A stretch of DNA of 52,407 nucleotides from Oscillospiraceae bacterium (GCA_900752435.1 CAADVD010000027.1:1-52407), one strand, 5' to 3'. Positions 39,168-48,070 are shown, counted from the first letter of the stretch. A program made the numbers and translations. The notes: generated by a model from the sequence alone, not told the origin.

Positions 39168-40168
39168 GCGCGTTTCTCCGTTGTGCGTGAGCGAACCGGC
39201 GTTTTTTGTTCCGGAATCGGCGTGGTGTTGAGAATTTCGGCCAACAATTGCTCGGCCGTCATGCCGCTGGCTTTGGCCTTGGGGCTGAGCAGAATGCGGT
39301 GGGCGGCAACGTCCAGAAAGATGGTACGCACATCTTCGGGAACAACAAAATCACGATTTTGCAGAAAGGCGCAGGCTTTGGCCATACGCATCACGGCAAT
39401 GGAGCCGCGCGGACTGACGCCCAGCTTGATGAGCGGATGTGTGCGCGTAGCCGAAACCAATTCGACCAGATATTCATAGACGGGGTCGCTGATATGGATT
39501 TGTTCCACCAGCTTTTGCATCATCTGGATGTCTTCGGCGTCGGCCACGGGGCGAATTCTCGTCAGTGGGTCTTTTGTCTGCCGTCCTTTGAGGATGTCCA
39601 TTTCGCTTCGTTTGTTCGGGTAACCCATGGAAAGGCGAATCATAAAGCGGTCGAGCTGGGATTCCGGCAGCATTTGTGTGCCGATGGAGCCGATGGGGTT
39701 TTGGGTGGCCAGCACAATGTAGGGCTTGGGCAGGTCGTAGGTCACGCCGTCCACGGTAACGTGGCTTTCCTCCATGACTTCGAGCAGGGCGGACTGCGTT
39801 TTGCTGGAGGTGCGGTTGATTTCGTCCGCCAAAAAGAGATTGCACAGCGCCGCACCGGGCTTGTACTCAAATTGGGCAGTCTGCTTGTTGTACATCGAAA
39901 AGCCGATGACGTCGCTGGGAAGCACGTCCGGTGTAAACTGCAAACGCTTATAGTCGAGGTTCATGGCGCGCGAAAAGGCCAGCGCGAGACTGGTTTTGCC
40001 CACGCCGGGTACGTCCTCGATGAGAATATGTCCCTGTGCCAATATGGCCATCAGGGTTTTTACGATGGCAACATCTTTGTCGATGATGATTTTCTGTACT
40101 TGCTGAACAATTTGCTTGGAAATTTGATAACATGCTTGAAACAGCGATTCGTCGGTATGCACCGGCAT
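39164..40168 (-). CDS. MoxR family AAA+ ATPase
   Basis: 334 residues. Walker A EDVPGVGKTSLA, Walker B LFLADEINR, sensor 1 LATQNPIG and the C-terminal lid SPRGSIAVMRMAKA are all intact. MoxR ATPases act as chaperones that remodel partner proteins, typically the co-encoded DUF58/VWA proteins. First gene of the three-gene operon; AGGATGTGA precedes the ATG. Confidence 0.95.
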   Translation of the reverse strand: MPVHTDESLFQACYQISKQIVQQVQKIIIDKDVAIVKTLMAILAQGHILIEDVPGVGKTSLALAFSRAMNLDYKRLQFTPDVLPSDVIGFSMYNKQTAQFEYKPGAALCNLFLADEINRTSSKTQSALLEVMEESHVTVDGVTYDLPKPYIVLATQNPIGSIGTQMLPESQLDRFMIRLSMGYPNKRSEMDILKGRQTKDPLTRIRPVADAEDIQMMQKLVEQIHISDPVYEYLVELVSATRTHPLIKLGVSPRGSIAVMRMAKACAFLQNRDFVVPEDVRTIFLDVAAHRILLSPKAKASGMTAEQLLAEILNTTPIPEQKTPVRSRTTEKRA

Positions 40169-40315
40169 AGGCTCACATCCTGTCTGAAATTTACTTGTAG
40201 TCTTGTCCTTATCATTGTATCATGCTTTCTATGGCTTTTCAAACAGAAGTTATGTATGAGAATGCAGCATTTCCTTAAAATTTTCTTAATGTAGACGGCT
40301 GTTCATAAATTCGAC

Positions 40316-40344
40316 TTGAAGCGGCGGAGGGTTTTGTCTATGAT
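40316..40344 (+). promoter_or_regulatory. Promoter of the YccF gene
   Basis: TTGAAG (40316-40321), 17-bp spacer, TATGAT (40339-40344). Confidence 0.75.
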
Positions 40345-40371
40345 GAAGGCAGAGAAAGGACGTGAGAAAAA

Positions 40372-40731
40372 ATGAGTTGTCTGGGAAATTTATTATGGTT
40401 TGTGTTTGCTGGATTTTGGCAGGGATTGGGATGGCTGTTGGCCGGTGTGCTGTGGTGCATTTCCATTGTGGGCATTCCGATTGGGGTGCAGTGCTTTAAG
40501 TTTGCCAAGCTGTCGTTTTGTCCGTTTGGGAAAGAGGTTGTATACGGCGGCGGAGCGGGGTCGCTGTTGTTGAATCTCATTTGGATTCTGGTCAGCGGCA
40601 TTCCACTGGCGGTTGGCACGGCGGTCAATGGGCTTCTGTTGTGCATCACGATTGTGGGGATTCCGTTCGGATTGCAGTGCTTTAAGCTGGCAAAGCTGGC
40701 GCTGATGCCGTTTGGAACAAATGTGAACTAA
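40372..40731 (+). CDS. YccF domain inner-membrane protein
   Basis: 119 residues made of two similar halves: LLWCISIVGIPIGVQCFKFAKLSFCPFGKEV and LLLCITIVGIPFGLQCFKLAKLALMPFGTNV, each with the IVGIP-x-G-QCFK pattern of YccF, and TM helices between. Function unknown. Monocistronic, with its own promoter and terminator. Confidence 0.92.
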   Translation: MSCLGNLLWFVFAGFWQGLGWLLAGVLWCISIVGIPIGVQCFKFAKLSFCPFGKEVVYGGGAGSLLLNLIWILVSGIPLAVGTAVNGLLLCITIVGIPFGLQCFKLAKLALMPFGTNVN

Positions 40732-40749
40732 AAACTAGATTAATTAAAA

Positions 40750-40785
40750 CGGAGAATGGTGCAGGCTGTACCATTCTCCGCTTTT
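40750..40785. terminator. Bidirectional terminator
   Basis: Perfect 11-bp arms CGGAGAATGGT (40750-40760) and ACCATTCTCCG (40770-40780), then CTTTTT. Confidence 0.9.
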
Positions 40786-40802
40786 TGCTGTCGGATGCGA
40801 TT

Positions 40803-41567
40803 TTATTTCTCAAACTGTCTTCCCGTTACATCTACCGTGTAGTCGCCGCGGTGAATCAATTCGCCCACGGTGACAAACGTATAGCCTTTGTCCTGAATCT
40901 TGGCAATCAGCTCCGGCAGAGCGCGTGCGGTATAATCGGTATCGTTGTGGAACAATAAAATATCCCCGTAAGTCAGATTCGGCAGAATCCGTTCCTCCAT
41001 TTCCGCCGGTTTTAAATCCTTCCAGTCCAGACTGTCCACACTCCACTGAATCGGGTAATAGCCCAGCCGCACGGCGGTTTCCACAACCAGATTGTTGTAG
41101 GAGCCGGAAGGACAGCGGAACAAATCCGGTTTTTTGCCGGTAATTTTTTCGATTTTTTGGGAACAGTTTTCGATTTCCTCTTCCATTTGGGCTTCGGAGA
41201 GACTGGGCATATCGGCGTGGGTGTCGGAATGGTTGCCGATTTCATGGCCGCGTTCGGCAATTAGCTTCACGCTGTCCGGATATTTGTCGCACCAAGTACC
41301 CACCATAAAAAAGGTGGCCTTGATGCCGGCGTCATCCAGCGTATCCAGAATGCTTGGAATGTCCTCGTTGCCCCAGGCGCAGTTGATGCCGAGCGCGATT
41401 TTCTTTTCCTGATTTTTGGTTTCCACGCAGTAAATCGGCAGGGAGCGCAAATCGGACGCGACCTCCACCGCCACCTTTTGCGCCCCGAACAGGCTGAACA
41501 CCAGCACGGTGCAAAAAATGCCCACCGTTAAAAAAAGCTCACGCTTTCGCAGAATGCAGTACTTCAT
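40803..41567 (-). CDS. PdaB-like polysaccharide deacetylase (NodB domain) with altered motif 1
   Basis: 254 residues from the ATG at 41567 (GGGGAAG upstream; the frame runs on to 41690 without support). An N-terminal TM anchor (about 12-30) precedes a NodB domain: ATFFMVGTWC, HEIGNHSDTHADM (metal HxxxH), FRCPSGSYN (motif 3), WSVDSLDWKD and ILLFHND. Related PdaB proteins read SFDAAWGNED at motif 1, from memory; here it is GINCAWGNED, so the usual catalytic Asp is Asn. It may be inactive or use a shifted residue. PdaB-type proteins act on spore cortex or wall glycans. Confidence 0.85.
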   Translation of the reverse strand: MKYCILRKRELFLTVGIFCTVLVFSLFGAQKVAVEVASDLRSLPIYCVETKNQEKKIALGINCAWGNEDIPSILDTLDDAGIKATFFMVGTWCDKYPDSVKLIAERGHEIGNHSDTHADMPSLSEAQMEEEIENCSQKIEKITGKKPDLFRCPSGSYNNLVVETAVRLGYYPIQWSVDSLDWKDLKPAEMEERILPNLTYGDILLFHNDTDYTARALPELIAKIQDKGYTFVTVGELIHRGDYTVDVTGRQFEK

Positions 41568-41749
41568 GGTATTTGTCTTCCCCTCTGAAACGAAATTGAA
41601 ACGGTATGGTGAGTTTACCATACTTTTCCACCAACTAGAGTATATGCGCCATTGTTGGCTCTTAATCCGCTTCGACAAAAGTTGTGCCATGCAAATGAAA
41701 AGAAGGGGGTGCGAACGGCGGAGATTTGTGACTTGTTTTGCCGGAAATG

Positions 41750-41778
41750 TTTACAGCAATCGGAATCCATGTTACAAT
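41750..41778 (+). promoter_or_regulatory. Promoter of the PH-domain pair
   Basis: TTTACA (41750-41755), 17-bp spacer, TACAAT (41773-41778). Confidence 0.7.
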
Positions 41779-41820
41779 AAATGCTATAAATTTTGAAGTT
41801 GGTTGAATGGGAGCAGACGC

Positions 41821-42267
41821 ATGAAGTATGAAACTCTTCCGGCACGGGTGCTGGCTTTTTGGGAAATACTGGCGATTTTTCTGCATGCCGCGCTGGCCGC
41901 GTTGGCGCAGTTTATCTTAAATCCCTATCATATTGTTTGGTATGTGACGCTCTGGGTGATTGGTGCGCTGGCGGTGCTGGTTTGCTTTTTGTATTTGCCT
42001 TTGTTTTACATCAGCGTCAAATACGCGGTGACGGAGGAGCAGTTTGTTTTGCACCGCGGTGTGATTTTTCACAAAACGCATTATCTCAAGCGCGATACCA
42101 TCACCTTTATTTCCGTTTACCGCAATCCGCTGACGCCGCTGGTCAACATCAGCTCGTTGATGCTGACGGCGCCGGGGGCGCAGGTCTTCATTCTTTGTAT
42201 GCGCCATGACCGCGCGGTAGAAATTGCGAAGGAGTTGTCCTATGAACACAAGTTCAAGGAGATTTAG
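41821..42267 (+). CDS. Bacterial PH-domain membrane protein (YdbS-like)
   Basis: 148 residues from the ATG at 41821 (GGAG seven bases before). Two TM helices (about 12-33 and 41-62) precede a bPH2 (DUF304) domain: VTEEQFVLHRGVIFHKTHYLKRDTITFISVYRNPL. It overlaps the next gene by 26 bp. In Bacillus, YdbS/YdbT pairs protect against or respond to wall-active agents; that role here is only inferred. Confidence 0.85.
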   Translation: MKYETLPARVLAFWEILAIFLHAALAALAQFILNPYHIVWYVTLWVIGALAVLVCFLYLPLFYISVKYAVTEEQFVLHRGVIFHKTHYLKRDTITFISVYRNPLTPLVNISSLMLTAPGAQVFILCMRHDRAVEIAKELSYEHKFKEI

Positions 42268-43780
42268 CGGCGGGCGCGCACAGGCCAAAGAGAACGAAAT
42301 GAAGAAAATGCGTTCCCATCCGGTGAATATTTTGGAAAATACCTCCCGTTTCCTGATTTTGCTGCTGCTTCCCATTATTCGCGCGCTGTGGGCGGCGTTT
42401 TGGACGGGGGGATTTTATACATGGCTTTCGGGCGCTTGGTTTGACTTGCTGATTTTGGCGGTCATTCTTGGGTTGGGCGTTTATAGCTGGTATATTTATG
42501 TGTTTTCGTTTAATTCCGATGGAATTTATGTGCGCAAGGGCGTTTGGTTTCGTCAGCAGCGTTTTTTGGCGTTTGAAGAAATGACGGCGGTGTCCATTGA
42601 AACGCCATGGTATTACCGGCCGTTTCACATTGTGCATCTCAAGGCCGATACCGATGGCGGCAGTCCAGCGACGGCGGATTTTTCCATCACGGTGAAGGCG
42701 GATGTTGCAGAGAACCTGATGCTGTATTCCAAATTGCCGTTTTCGGAGACAACCCAGCTCAAGCGTTTTTACATTCCGGGCAATTTGTATATCTCCATCT
42801 TTTCTCTGCTGACCTCCAGTACGCTGACCGGTGCGATTTATTTGGCGGCTTCGGTGTCTCAAATTGGCAATATTTTTGGAAAGGATATTCAGGATCGAAT
42901 TGTTACCGGCATTACAAAGATTGTGGAGAGGATCGCGTTTGGACTGCCGCCGGTGGCGGCGTACATCGCTTATGCCATCTTGGGATGCTGGCTGGTATCC
43001 TTTGTGCGCAATTTGCTTCAGCATATGCGATTTACGGCGTCCAGACGCGGTGATTTGCTGGATGTGCAGTCGGGACTATTGACCAGACGGCGGTTTTCGA
43101 TTACGGTGACGCGCATCAATTCGCTGACCATCCGGCAGAGCTTGATCACCAAGCTGTTGGGGCTGTTTTCTGTGTTTGTATACTGCACCGGTTATGGCAA
43201 AGCCAAGGATGAAATGAGCGTGCTGATGCCGGCGGGAGCGGCCAAGGATCTGCACGCGAATCTGGCCATGCTGCTGCCGGAAATTCAGCGTGCGCCCAGA
43301 CGGATTAAGCCGAAGCTCGTCAACCTGAGCCGGTTTTTGATTCCGCCGGGTACGCTGATTTTGTGTGTGGCGGCGGCTGGACTGGTGGGGGCGTATTTCC
43401 TGCCCAGCTTTAAGACGACGCTGTTTTTCCTGACAGTGATTGTGGAAATTCCGTCGGTGTGGTGGCTGGTTGTGAAGATTTATGCGTTTTTTGCTTCCGG
43501 TATCGGCGCAAATGAGAAGGTTGTGACGCTTTACTATACCTATGGATTTCGCATCAATACGGTGGTCATTCCGCGGGAAAAGATTTCTAAAATTGAAATT
43601 TCGCAGACGCTGTTTCAGATTAGCACAAAATGCTGTGATGTGACGTTTTGCACGTATGGGGAAGGGCAGAAGCGCTATAAGGTGCTCAATCAGTATTTGC
43701 CGGATGTGCGTTATCTGCTGGAATTGCACGATGCGGACTTTCATTTGGAACCGGACAAAAGATGGTCGCTGTGGCGGTAA
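42242..43780 (+). CDS. Bacterial PH-domain membrane protein (YdbT-like)
   Basis: 512 residues from the ATG at 42242 (GGAG seven bases before, inside the preceding gene). Repeated units of TM pairs followed by bPH2 segments are visible: NSDGIYVRKGVWFRQQRFLAFEEMTAVSIETPWYYRPF, SRRGDLLDVQSGLLTRRRFSITVTRINSLTIRQSLITKLLGLFSVFVYCTG, and TYGFRINTVVIPREKISKIEISQTLFQ. About six TM helices. Works with the YdbS-like partner, judging by overlap. Confidence 0.87.
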   Translation: MNTSSRRFSGGRAQAKENEMKKMRSHPVNILENTSRFLILLLLPIIRALWAAFWTGGFYTWLSGAWFDLLILAVILGLGVYSWYIYVFSFNSDGIYVRKGVWFRQQRFLAFEEMTAVSIETPWYYRPFHIVHLKADTDGGSPATADFSITVKADVAENLMLYSKLPFSETTQLKRFYIPGNLYISIFSLLTSSTLTGAIYLAASVSQIGNIFGKDIQDRIVTGITKIVERIAFGLPPVAAYIAYAILGCWLVSFVRNLLQHMRFTASRRGDLLDVQSGLLTRRRFSITVTRINSLTIRQSLITKLLGLFSVFVYCTGYGKAKDEMSVLMPAGAAKDLHANLAMLLPEIQRAPRRIKPKLVNLSRFLIPPGTLILCVAAAGLVGAYFLPSFKTTLFFLTVIVEIPSVWWLVVKIYAFFASGIGANEKVVTLYYTYGFRINTVVIPREKISKIEISQTLFQISTKCCDVTFCTYGEGQKRYKVLNQYLPDVRYLLELHDADFHLEPDKRWSLWR

Positions 43781-43814
43781 GGCAGGGGGGCTTGATTTTT
43801 GCGGCAAAGAGGAG

Positions 43815-43846
43815 TATGCTATGTATGCTAGAAGTAACATAGTATA
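43815..43846 (+). promoter_or_regulatory. Inverted repeat upstream of the DUF2156 gene
   Basis: TATGCTATGT (43815-43824) and ACATAGTATA (43837-43846), one mismatch in 10 bp, about 30 bp before the start codon. Candidate operator. Confidence 0.5.
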
Positions 43847-43875
43847 TCACTAGGAAAAGTGGATTGGGAGATTTT

Positions 43876-44832
43876 ATGAGTATTGCATTCAAACCGCTGA
43901 CATTGGAAGACAAGCCCGTACTGGATTCGTATTACGCAAAAGTATCGTACCGCAATTGTGATTATTCGTTTGCCAACACCTTTTTGTGGAACAATTTGTA
44001 CCCCGTGCGCTGGGGCGTGACGGATGGCATGCTGGTTCAGCTTTATGCAGTGGAGAAGCCGACGTTCTTTTTCCCAGTTGGTGACGGGGATTTGAAAGCG
44101 GCGCTGGAAGCGATGATGGCGTACAGCGAGGAACAGGGATTTCCGTTTCGCATGAGTTTGAGCAGAGAGATGGAAGCGCAGTTGGAGCAGGTGATGCCGG
44201 ATGTGTTTGCCATCGAATATGACCGCGATTTTGCGGATTACGTTTACCGTTCAGAGGATTTGATTACGCTGAAAGGCAAGAAATACCACGGCAAGCGCAA
44301 CCACATCAATAGCTTTAAGGAACAGTATGACTGGTCGTATGAACCGATTACGGATGACAACACCATGGACTGCATTCGGATGCTGGCACGCTGGTGCAAG
44401 GAAAACGACTGCACCATTGACGACGAGGCCGGTGAAGAGGCCTGCGTGGTGCGCAAGGCGCTGATGTACCGCACGGAGCTGGGGCTGGTCGGCGGACTGA
44501 TTCGACTGCACGGAGAGCCGGAGGACGGCGAAGTGGTGGCGTTTACGCTGGGCGAACCAGTGTGTGCGGATACATTTGTAGTTCACTTTGAAAAGGCGTT
44601 TTCACATGTAAACGGAGCGTATCCCATCATCAACCAGCAGTTTATTGAACATGTGGCGAGCGGTTATGCGTACATCAACCGCGAGGAGGATGTCGGCGTA
44701 GAGGGTTTACGCCGTGCAAAGCTGTCGTATAAGCCGGTGTTTTTGGTGGAAAAAGGCGTGGCGACGGTTAAGGCGCCGACGGTGTGCTGTACGGCTGTAG
44801 GAACGGCGGCTCCGTGCGGCGTGGATGCGTGA
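43876..44832 (+). CDS. DUF2156 (LysX/MprF C-terminal-like, GNAT-fold) protein
   Basis: 318 residues from the ATG at 43876 (GGGAG five bases before). FKPLTLEDKPVLDSYYAKVSYRNCDYSFANTFLWNN and KKYHGKRNHINSFKEQYDWSYEPIT are hallmarks of the DUF2156 family, which shares the tandem GNAT fold with the lysyl-phosphatidylglycerol synthase catalytic domain. No TM helices, so the flippase part of MprF is absent. Acceptor unknown. Ends in a Cys/Ala-rich tail that looks unrelated to the fold. Confidence 0.88.
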   Translation: MSIAFKPLTLEDKPVLDSYYAKVSYRNCDYSFANTFLWNNLYPVRWGVTDGMLVQLYAVEKPTFFFPVGDGDLKAALEAMMAYSEEQGFPFRMSLSREMEAQLEQVMPDVFAIEYDRDFADYVYRSEDLITLKGKKYHGKRNHINSFKEQYDWSYEPITDDNTMDCIRMLARWCKENDCTIDDEAGEEACVVRKALMYRTELGLVGGLIRLHGEPEDGEVVAFTLGEPVCADTFVVHFEKAFSHVNGAYPIINQQFIEHVASGYAYINREEDVGVEGLRRAKLSYKPVFLVEKGVATVKAPTVCCTAVGTAAPCGVDA

Positions 44833-44855
44833 TTTATGCGGAATTGATCAAAAGG

Positions 44856-44905
44856 ACAAGCGGCAGCATGTTGAAACTCGAAAGAGCCTGCATGCTGCCG
44901 CTTGT
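44856..44905 (+). terminator. Long hairpin after the DUF2156 gene
   Basis: Perfect 15-bp arms (44856-44870 and 44891-44905) with a 20-nt loop. No strong T-run follows, so it may be a weak terminator or an mRNA 3'-end stabiliser. Confidence 0.65.
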
Positions 44906-44953
44906 GTACTTGTGCATTCGATTTTTGTGAGGAAACCAGCAATACAGAGAGGT

Positions 44954-45166
44954 TCATTCCTCTTCTTCTACATATTCCAGCAAATCGCCGGGCTGGCAGT
45001 TCAGCGCTTTGCAGATGGCGTCGAGCGTGCTGAAGCGCACCGCTTTGGCCTTGTTGGTTTTAAGAATGGACAAATTGGCAAGTGTGATGCCGACTTTTTC
45101 GGCCAGCTCCTTGGAGCTCATTTTGCGCTTGGCAAGCATCACATCGAGGTTTACGATAATGGGCAT
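44954..45166 (-). CDS. YozG-like XRE-family regulator
   Basis: 70 residues: IIVNLDVMLAKRKMSSKELA then EKVGITLANLSILKTNKAKA and STLDAICKALNCQPGDLLEY, the compact XRE type found next to DUF2975. AGGAGCG precedes the ATG. It lies 11 bp after the DUF2975 stop and probably represses the operon through the palindrome at 45707-45721. Confidence 0.93.
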   Translation of the reverse strand: MPIIVNLDVMLAKRKMSSKELAEKVGITLANLSILKTNKAKAVRFSTLDAICKALNCQPGDLLEYVEEEE

Positions 45167-45177
45167 GGACGCTCCTC

Positions 45178-45666
45178 CTAAATGGTTAGTTTGGTTTCTT
45201 CCTGCAATTCCCGTGCACGCTGAACCAACGCCGCCAGCACGGCCGAAAACAACAGCAGAACCACGGCGGTTAAATCAATCACGGTAAACAGGATGAACAG
45301 AGAGGGGTGGAGCAGATTGACTGCGAATAAGGCGACGAGCAGAGCGGTGTAAAAGACCATTTCGGAGCCGGCACAGCCCTCAATGATGTGGAGCAGGCGG
45401 ACGTTCTGTTCCGAAAAAGGCTGGTCGTTTGCCACATAGCCGCAAATTTTTACCACACTGAACAGCGCGATGAAAAAAGGAATCGCGGTGATGTAAAGGT
45501 AAATCATCGCCGGAAATGCATAGGAGGCATACTCAGGGTACACATTGGTACATTCATTTTTCACCAGCGGAACGATAAAAATACAGAATAACACCATCAA
45601 TACGCCCACCAATAAAATGACGGCGCGCAGGGCTTTGACCATCTTACAGGATTTGTTGTTTTTCAT
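45178..45666 (-). CDS. DUF2975 family membrane protein
   Basis: 162 residues from the ATG at 45666 (AGGATG ten bases before; a GTG at 45675 is in frame). Four TM helices (about 12-34, 54-74, 98-118, 124-148) with NDQPFSEQNVRLLHIIEGCA between helices 2 and 3, as in DUF2975 proteins. Function unknown; the family is regularly paired with a YozG-like regulator as here. Confidence 0.88.
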   Translation of the reverse strand: MKNNKSCKMVKALRAVILLVGVLMVLFCIFIVPLVKNECTNVYPEYASYAFPAMIYLYITAIPFFIALFSVVKICGYVANDQPFSEQNVRLLHIIEGCAGSEMVFYTALLVALFAVNLLHPSLFILFTVIDLTAVVLLLFSAVLAALVQRARELQEETKLTI

Positions 45667-45690
45667 GTCGGTCACATCCTTTCTGATGAA

Positions 45691-45721
45691 AGTATAACAT
45701 GTGTTTTATTGAAAGTCAATA
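45691..45721 (-). promoter_or_regulatory. Promoter with palindrome over the -35 for DUF2975/XRE
   Basis: Minus strand TTGACT (45719-45714), 17-bp spacer, TATACT (45696-45691). TATTGA-AAG-TCAATA (45707-45721) covers the -35. Confidence 0.8.
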
Positions 45722-45742
45722 AATATTTTTTGTAATTCAATG

Positions 45743-45780
45743 CAAAAGCCGAGAATCCTTTTTGCGATTCTCGGCTTTTG
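45743..45780. terminator. Bidirectional terminator
   Basis: Perfect 15-bp arms CAAAAGCCGAGAATC (45743-45757) and GATTCTCGGCTTTTG (45766-45780). It ends the CPBP operon on the minus strand. Confidence 0.85.
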
Positions 45781-45796
45781 GAATGATGTGATTGCA

Positions 45797-46627
45797 TCAG
45801 GCAAGCGGCGCGGCCGTTTTTTGTTTTTGTGCAATGACAACAATCATGGCTGCGACGAGCAGAAGGGATACGGCCAATACAATCCAGAGAGCCGCACCAT
45901 TCAGCGGCAAGCCCCAGATGCCAACGAGATTGAACGTCACATGCAGGACAATGTTGGCGAGCAGGGAGCGGTAACGGATGTACACCCAATTCAACAGCAG
46001 ACCCAGCAGGAACGCATAAGCCATCCAAATCGGTTGGCCATGCAGGAGGCCAAATACAACACAGGTGATGAGCAGAGCCAAAACCTGCGGCATTCCTTGA
46101 CGCAGACGGGTGAAAATCAGGCCGCGGAAGACGAGCTCTTCGGTAATCGGCGCCACAATGACAGTGGAAATCAGCGCAATCACTAGGCTGCCCTCCTGCA
46201 GCCAAGCAGAGGATTCCGCATAGGCTTCCAGCAAGGATTCGGGGAGCAGACTCAGCACACATCCCACCAACAGACTGGTGCTAATGCCCAGAACGACTAC
46301 GGGTATCAGCGAAACCGGCGGCAATTTGTGCAGGCCAACGGCTTGGCAAACGCTTTGCTTGCGCACCTTGAAGAAAATCAGCAAAAAGACGATGGTGAGC
46401 AGGTTGGACAGCATGGCGATTAGAGAGGTATTCTCCGTAATCAGCTGTGTCATTTCCTGCATCGATGGCATTTCTCCGCCGGACATGATTGTAATGGCAG
46501 ATTGAATGCCGATCACAAGACCAATCCCAATGCCGAGTAGTATTTGCATGCCAAAATAGAGAACAAAATAACAGAGTGCTTTTCCGATGGCTTTCCAAGT
46601 TTTCAAGCTTATTTCAGCCCTTTCCAT
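45797..46627 (-). CDS. CPBP family intramembrane metalloprotease
   Basis: 276 residues with about eight TM helices. The Abi/CPBP motifs are present: APITEELVFRGLIF (EExxxR), FGLLHG (motif 2 His) and ANIVLHVTFN (motif 3 H/N). Such enzymes are homologous to Rce1 prenyl-protein proteases and appear in bacteriocin immunity and other roles. The ATG at 46627 lies inside the end of the DUF6440 gene (19-bp overlap) with no strong ribosome binding site, so it depends on translational coupling. Last gene of the PadR operon. Confidence 0.9.
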   Translation of the reverse strand: MERAEISLKTWKAIGKALCYFVLYFGMQILLGIGIGLVIGIQSAITIMSGGEMPSMQEMTQLITENTSLIAMLSNLLTIVFLLIFFKVRKQSVCQAVGLHKLPPVSLIPVVVLGISTSLLVGCVLSLLPESLLEAYAESSAWLQEGSLVIALISTVIVAPITEELVFRGLIFTRLRQGMPQVLALLITCVVFGLLHGQPIWMAYAFLLGLLLNWVYIRYRSLLANIVLHVTFNLVGIWGLPLNGAALWIVLAVSLLLVAAMIVVIAQKQKTAAPLA

Positions 46628-46824
46628 GATGTGGTTTGCGGTTCCTCTTGGTAGAGGAGCGGCTTGCCGTCGCGGTCCACTAAGGTTGTCAGACCGCCCG
46701 CATAACCATTCAGTGTCGTTGAAAGATATTGTACGCCGGTTTCACGGTCAACGATGACCCAGAGGGAGTCGCCGAAGCCGATGGATTCTTTTTTTACGAC
46801 TTGAAATCGTTTGTCTTGTTTCAT
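46609..46824 (-). CDS. DUF6440 family small protein
   Basis: 71 residues: WVIVDRETGVQYLSTTLNGY then AGGLTTLVDRDGKPLLYQ, the same core as the 59-residue protein at 22237. Soluble, unknown function. Translated between the DUF2812 and CPBP genes in one operon; GAAAGGAAC precedes the ATG. Confidence 0.87.
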   Translation of the reverse strand: MKQDKRFQVVKKESIGFGDSLWVIVDRETGVQYLSTTLNGYAGGLTTLVDRDGKPLLYQEEPQTTSWKGLK

Positions 46825-46838
46825 GTTGAAGTTCCTTT

Positions 46839-47375
46839 CTATTCTTGATAAATGCTTTGTTCGCGTTTAAGACGGCGAATTTTCCGAAAGAAGCGGATGA
46901 ATATAGGAATCAGTACGGCGGCAAGCAGTAAATTGATCATCCCCAGTTGTGTGTTGATGCTACCCAATACGATGCCGATCACGACGTTGAACAAGCCGAC
47001 AAAGAGATTCGCCCCTAAAATGATACCCAATAGCTTGGCAACGCGCTGGTAGTGCCGAATACGGGAGGGCAGATCGGAGTACAAATCAAACGCTCCTTGG
47101 CTTGCGGGCTTTTTGAAGTACACCCAATTGAGATAGGAACAGATTGGCGTCACGCCCGATTCCTCCATAAAATTCAGGTATTGCTGACTTCCCGGATGAG
47201 AAGACGGGTTTTCCAGCAGTTCAATCCGGTAGCGGTATGCGCCCGGTTCGCCCGGCTCAAACAAATAGGTTCCCCATGTGTAGCCGACAAACTGAAGCCC
47301 TTTAGCCGACATTTCGTTGAGCCATCGTTCTTCTTTTTCATAGTTCCAATAGAGCTTGTGAACCTTTTGAAGCAT
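46839..47375 (-). CDS. DUF2812 membrane protein (second of pair)
   Basis: 178 residues from the ATG at 47375 (GGAGG seven bases before; a longer frame to 47462 overlaps the upstream gene and lacks a site). The N-terminal soluble part, WNYEKEERWLNEMSAKGLQF to YRYRIELLENPSS, parallels WYANPEKEEAWLNRMAADGWAL in the neighbour; two TM helices lie in the C-terminal half (about 112-160). DUF2812 function is unknown; the family is usually next to PadR regulators. Confidence 0.87.
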   Translation of the reverse strand: MLQKVHKLYWNYEKEERWLNEMSAKGLQFVGYTWGTYLFEPGEPGAYRYRIELLENPSSHPGSQQYLNFMEESGVTPICSYLNWVYFKKPASQGAFDLYSDLPSRIRHYQRVAKLLGIILGANLFVGLFNVVIGIVLGSINTQLGMINLLLAAVLIPIFIRFFRKIRRLKREQSIYQE

Positions 47376-47389
47376 GTCATTTCCTCCTT

Positions 47390-48070
47390 CTACACACTGA
47401 AAAGCCCAAGGAAAAAGCCAATCACGCCGCCCAATAGCATTAAGACTACCAGAATCATCCAAAATTGCATGGAAAAAGTTCCTTTATCCGTTTCGCCGAA
47501 CACCTCGTCAGCCGGATTTTGCTCCGCCTTTAATTTGCGGATTTGCTGGCGGTAAGGCTTGCCAATCGCCAAAAACAGTGCGCCCAATATCGTGCATACG
47601 GTACCGGACAGCAGGCAGGAGAGGAGAAGGATGTTCACCATCAGCAGTGGGAGCAGGCCTGTGATGAGTGCAAAAATTCCGACCAAGAAGCAGACTAGGC
47701 CAAGACCGCTGTAAATCGTATTCTTGCGTTTGAGCTGCTGCAAACGGGAGGTGCGGTCGGTGTACAGGTCAAACGGCGTGCCGTCCGCCTTTTTGCGCAG
47801 ATAAGCAAAACCCATCAAGCTGTACACACAGTCAATGCCGGTTTCCTCCAGGAAATTCAAGTATTCCCGTCCTTTAGGATCGCTTTTTGGATGCTTCATC
47901 AATTCCAGTCGGAATTGATATTCATTTGGCTCGCATCGGGTGAAGTAGGCGCGCATTCCGCCCCATTTCATGCGCGAAAGCGCCCATCCGTCCGCCGCCA
48001 TGCGGTTGAGCCAAGCTTCTTCCTTTTCTGGATTGGCGTACCAATCCCATTTCACTAATTGCTCAGTCAT
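47390..48070 (-). CDS. DUF2812 membrane protein (first of pair)
   Basis: 226 residues; the start overlaps the padR stop by eight bases, with AGGAATC ahead. N-terminal DUF2812 domain (KEEAWLNRMAADGWALSRM, EYQFRLELMKHP, YLNFLEETGIDCVYS) and three TM segments (about 120-140, 146-166 and a C-terminal one at 200-222). Paralogous to the next gene but with an extra helix. Together they probably form a membrane sensor or effector under PadR control, which is an inference from context. Confidence 0.88.
   Translation of the reverse strand: MTEQLVKWDWYANPEKEEAWLNRMAADGWALSRMKWGGMRAYFTRCEPNEYQFRLELMKHPKSDPKGREYLNFLEETGIDCVYSLMGFAYLRKKADGTPFDLYTDRTSRLQQLKRKNTIYSGLGLVCFLVGIFALITGLLPLLMVNILLLSCLLSGTVCTILGALFLAIGKPYRQQIRKLKAEQNPADEVFGETDKGTFSMQFWMILVVLMLLGGVIGFFLGLFSV

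Noticed and set aside
39206..40294. 362-codon plus-strand frame opposite moxR
   Set aside because: Shadow frame; MoxR motifs are intact on the minus strand.
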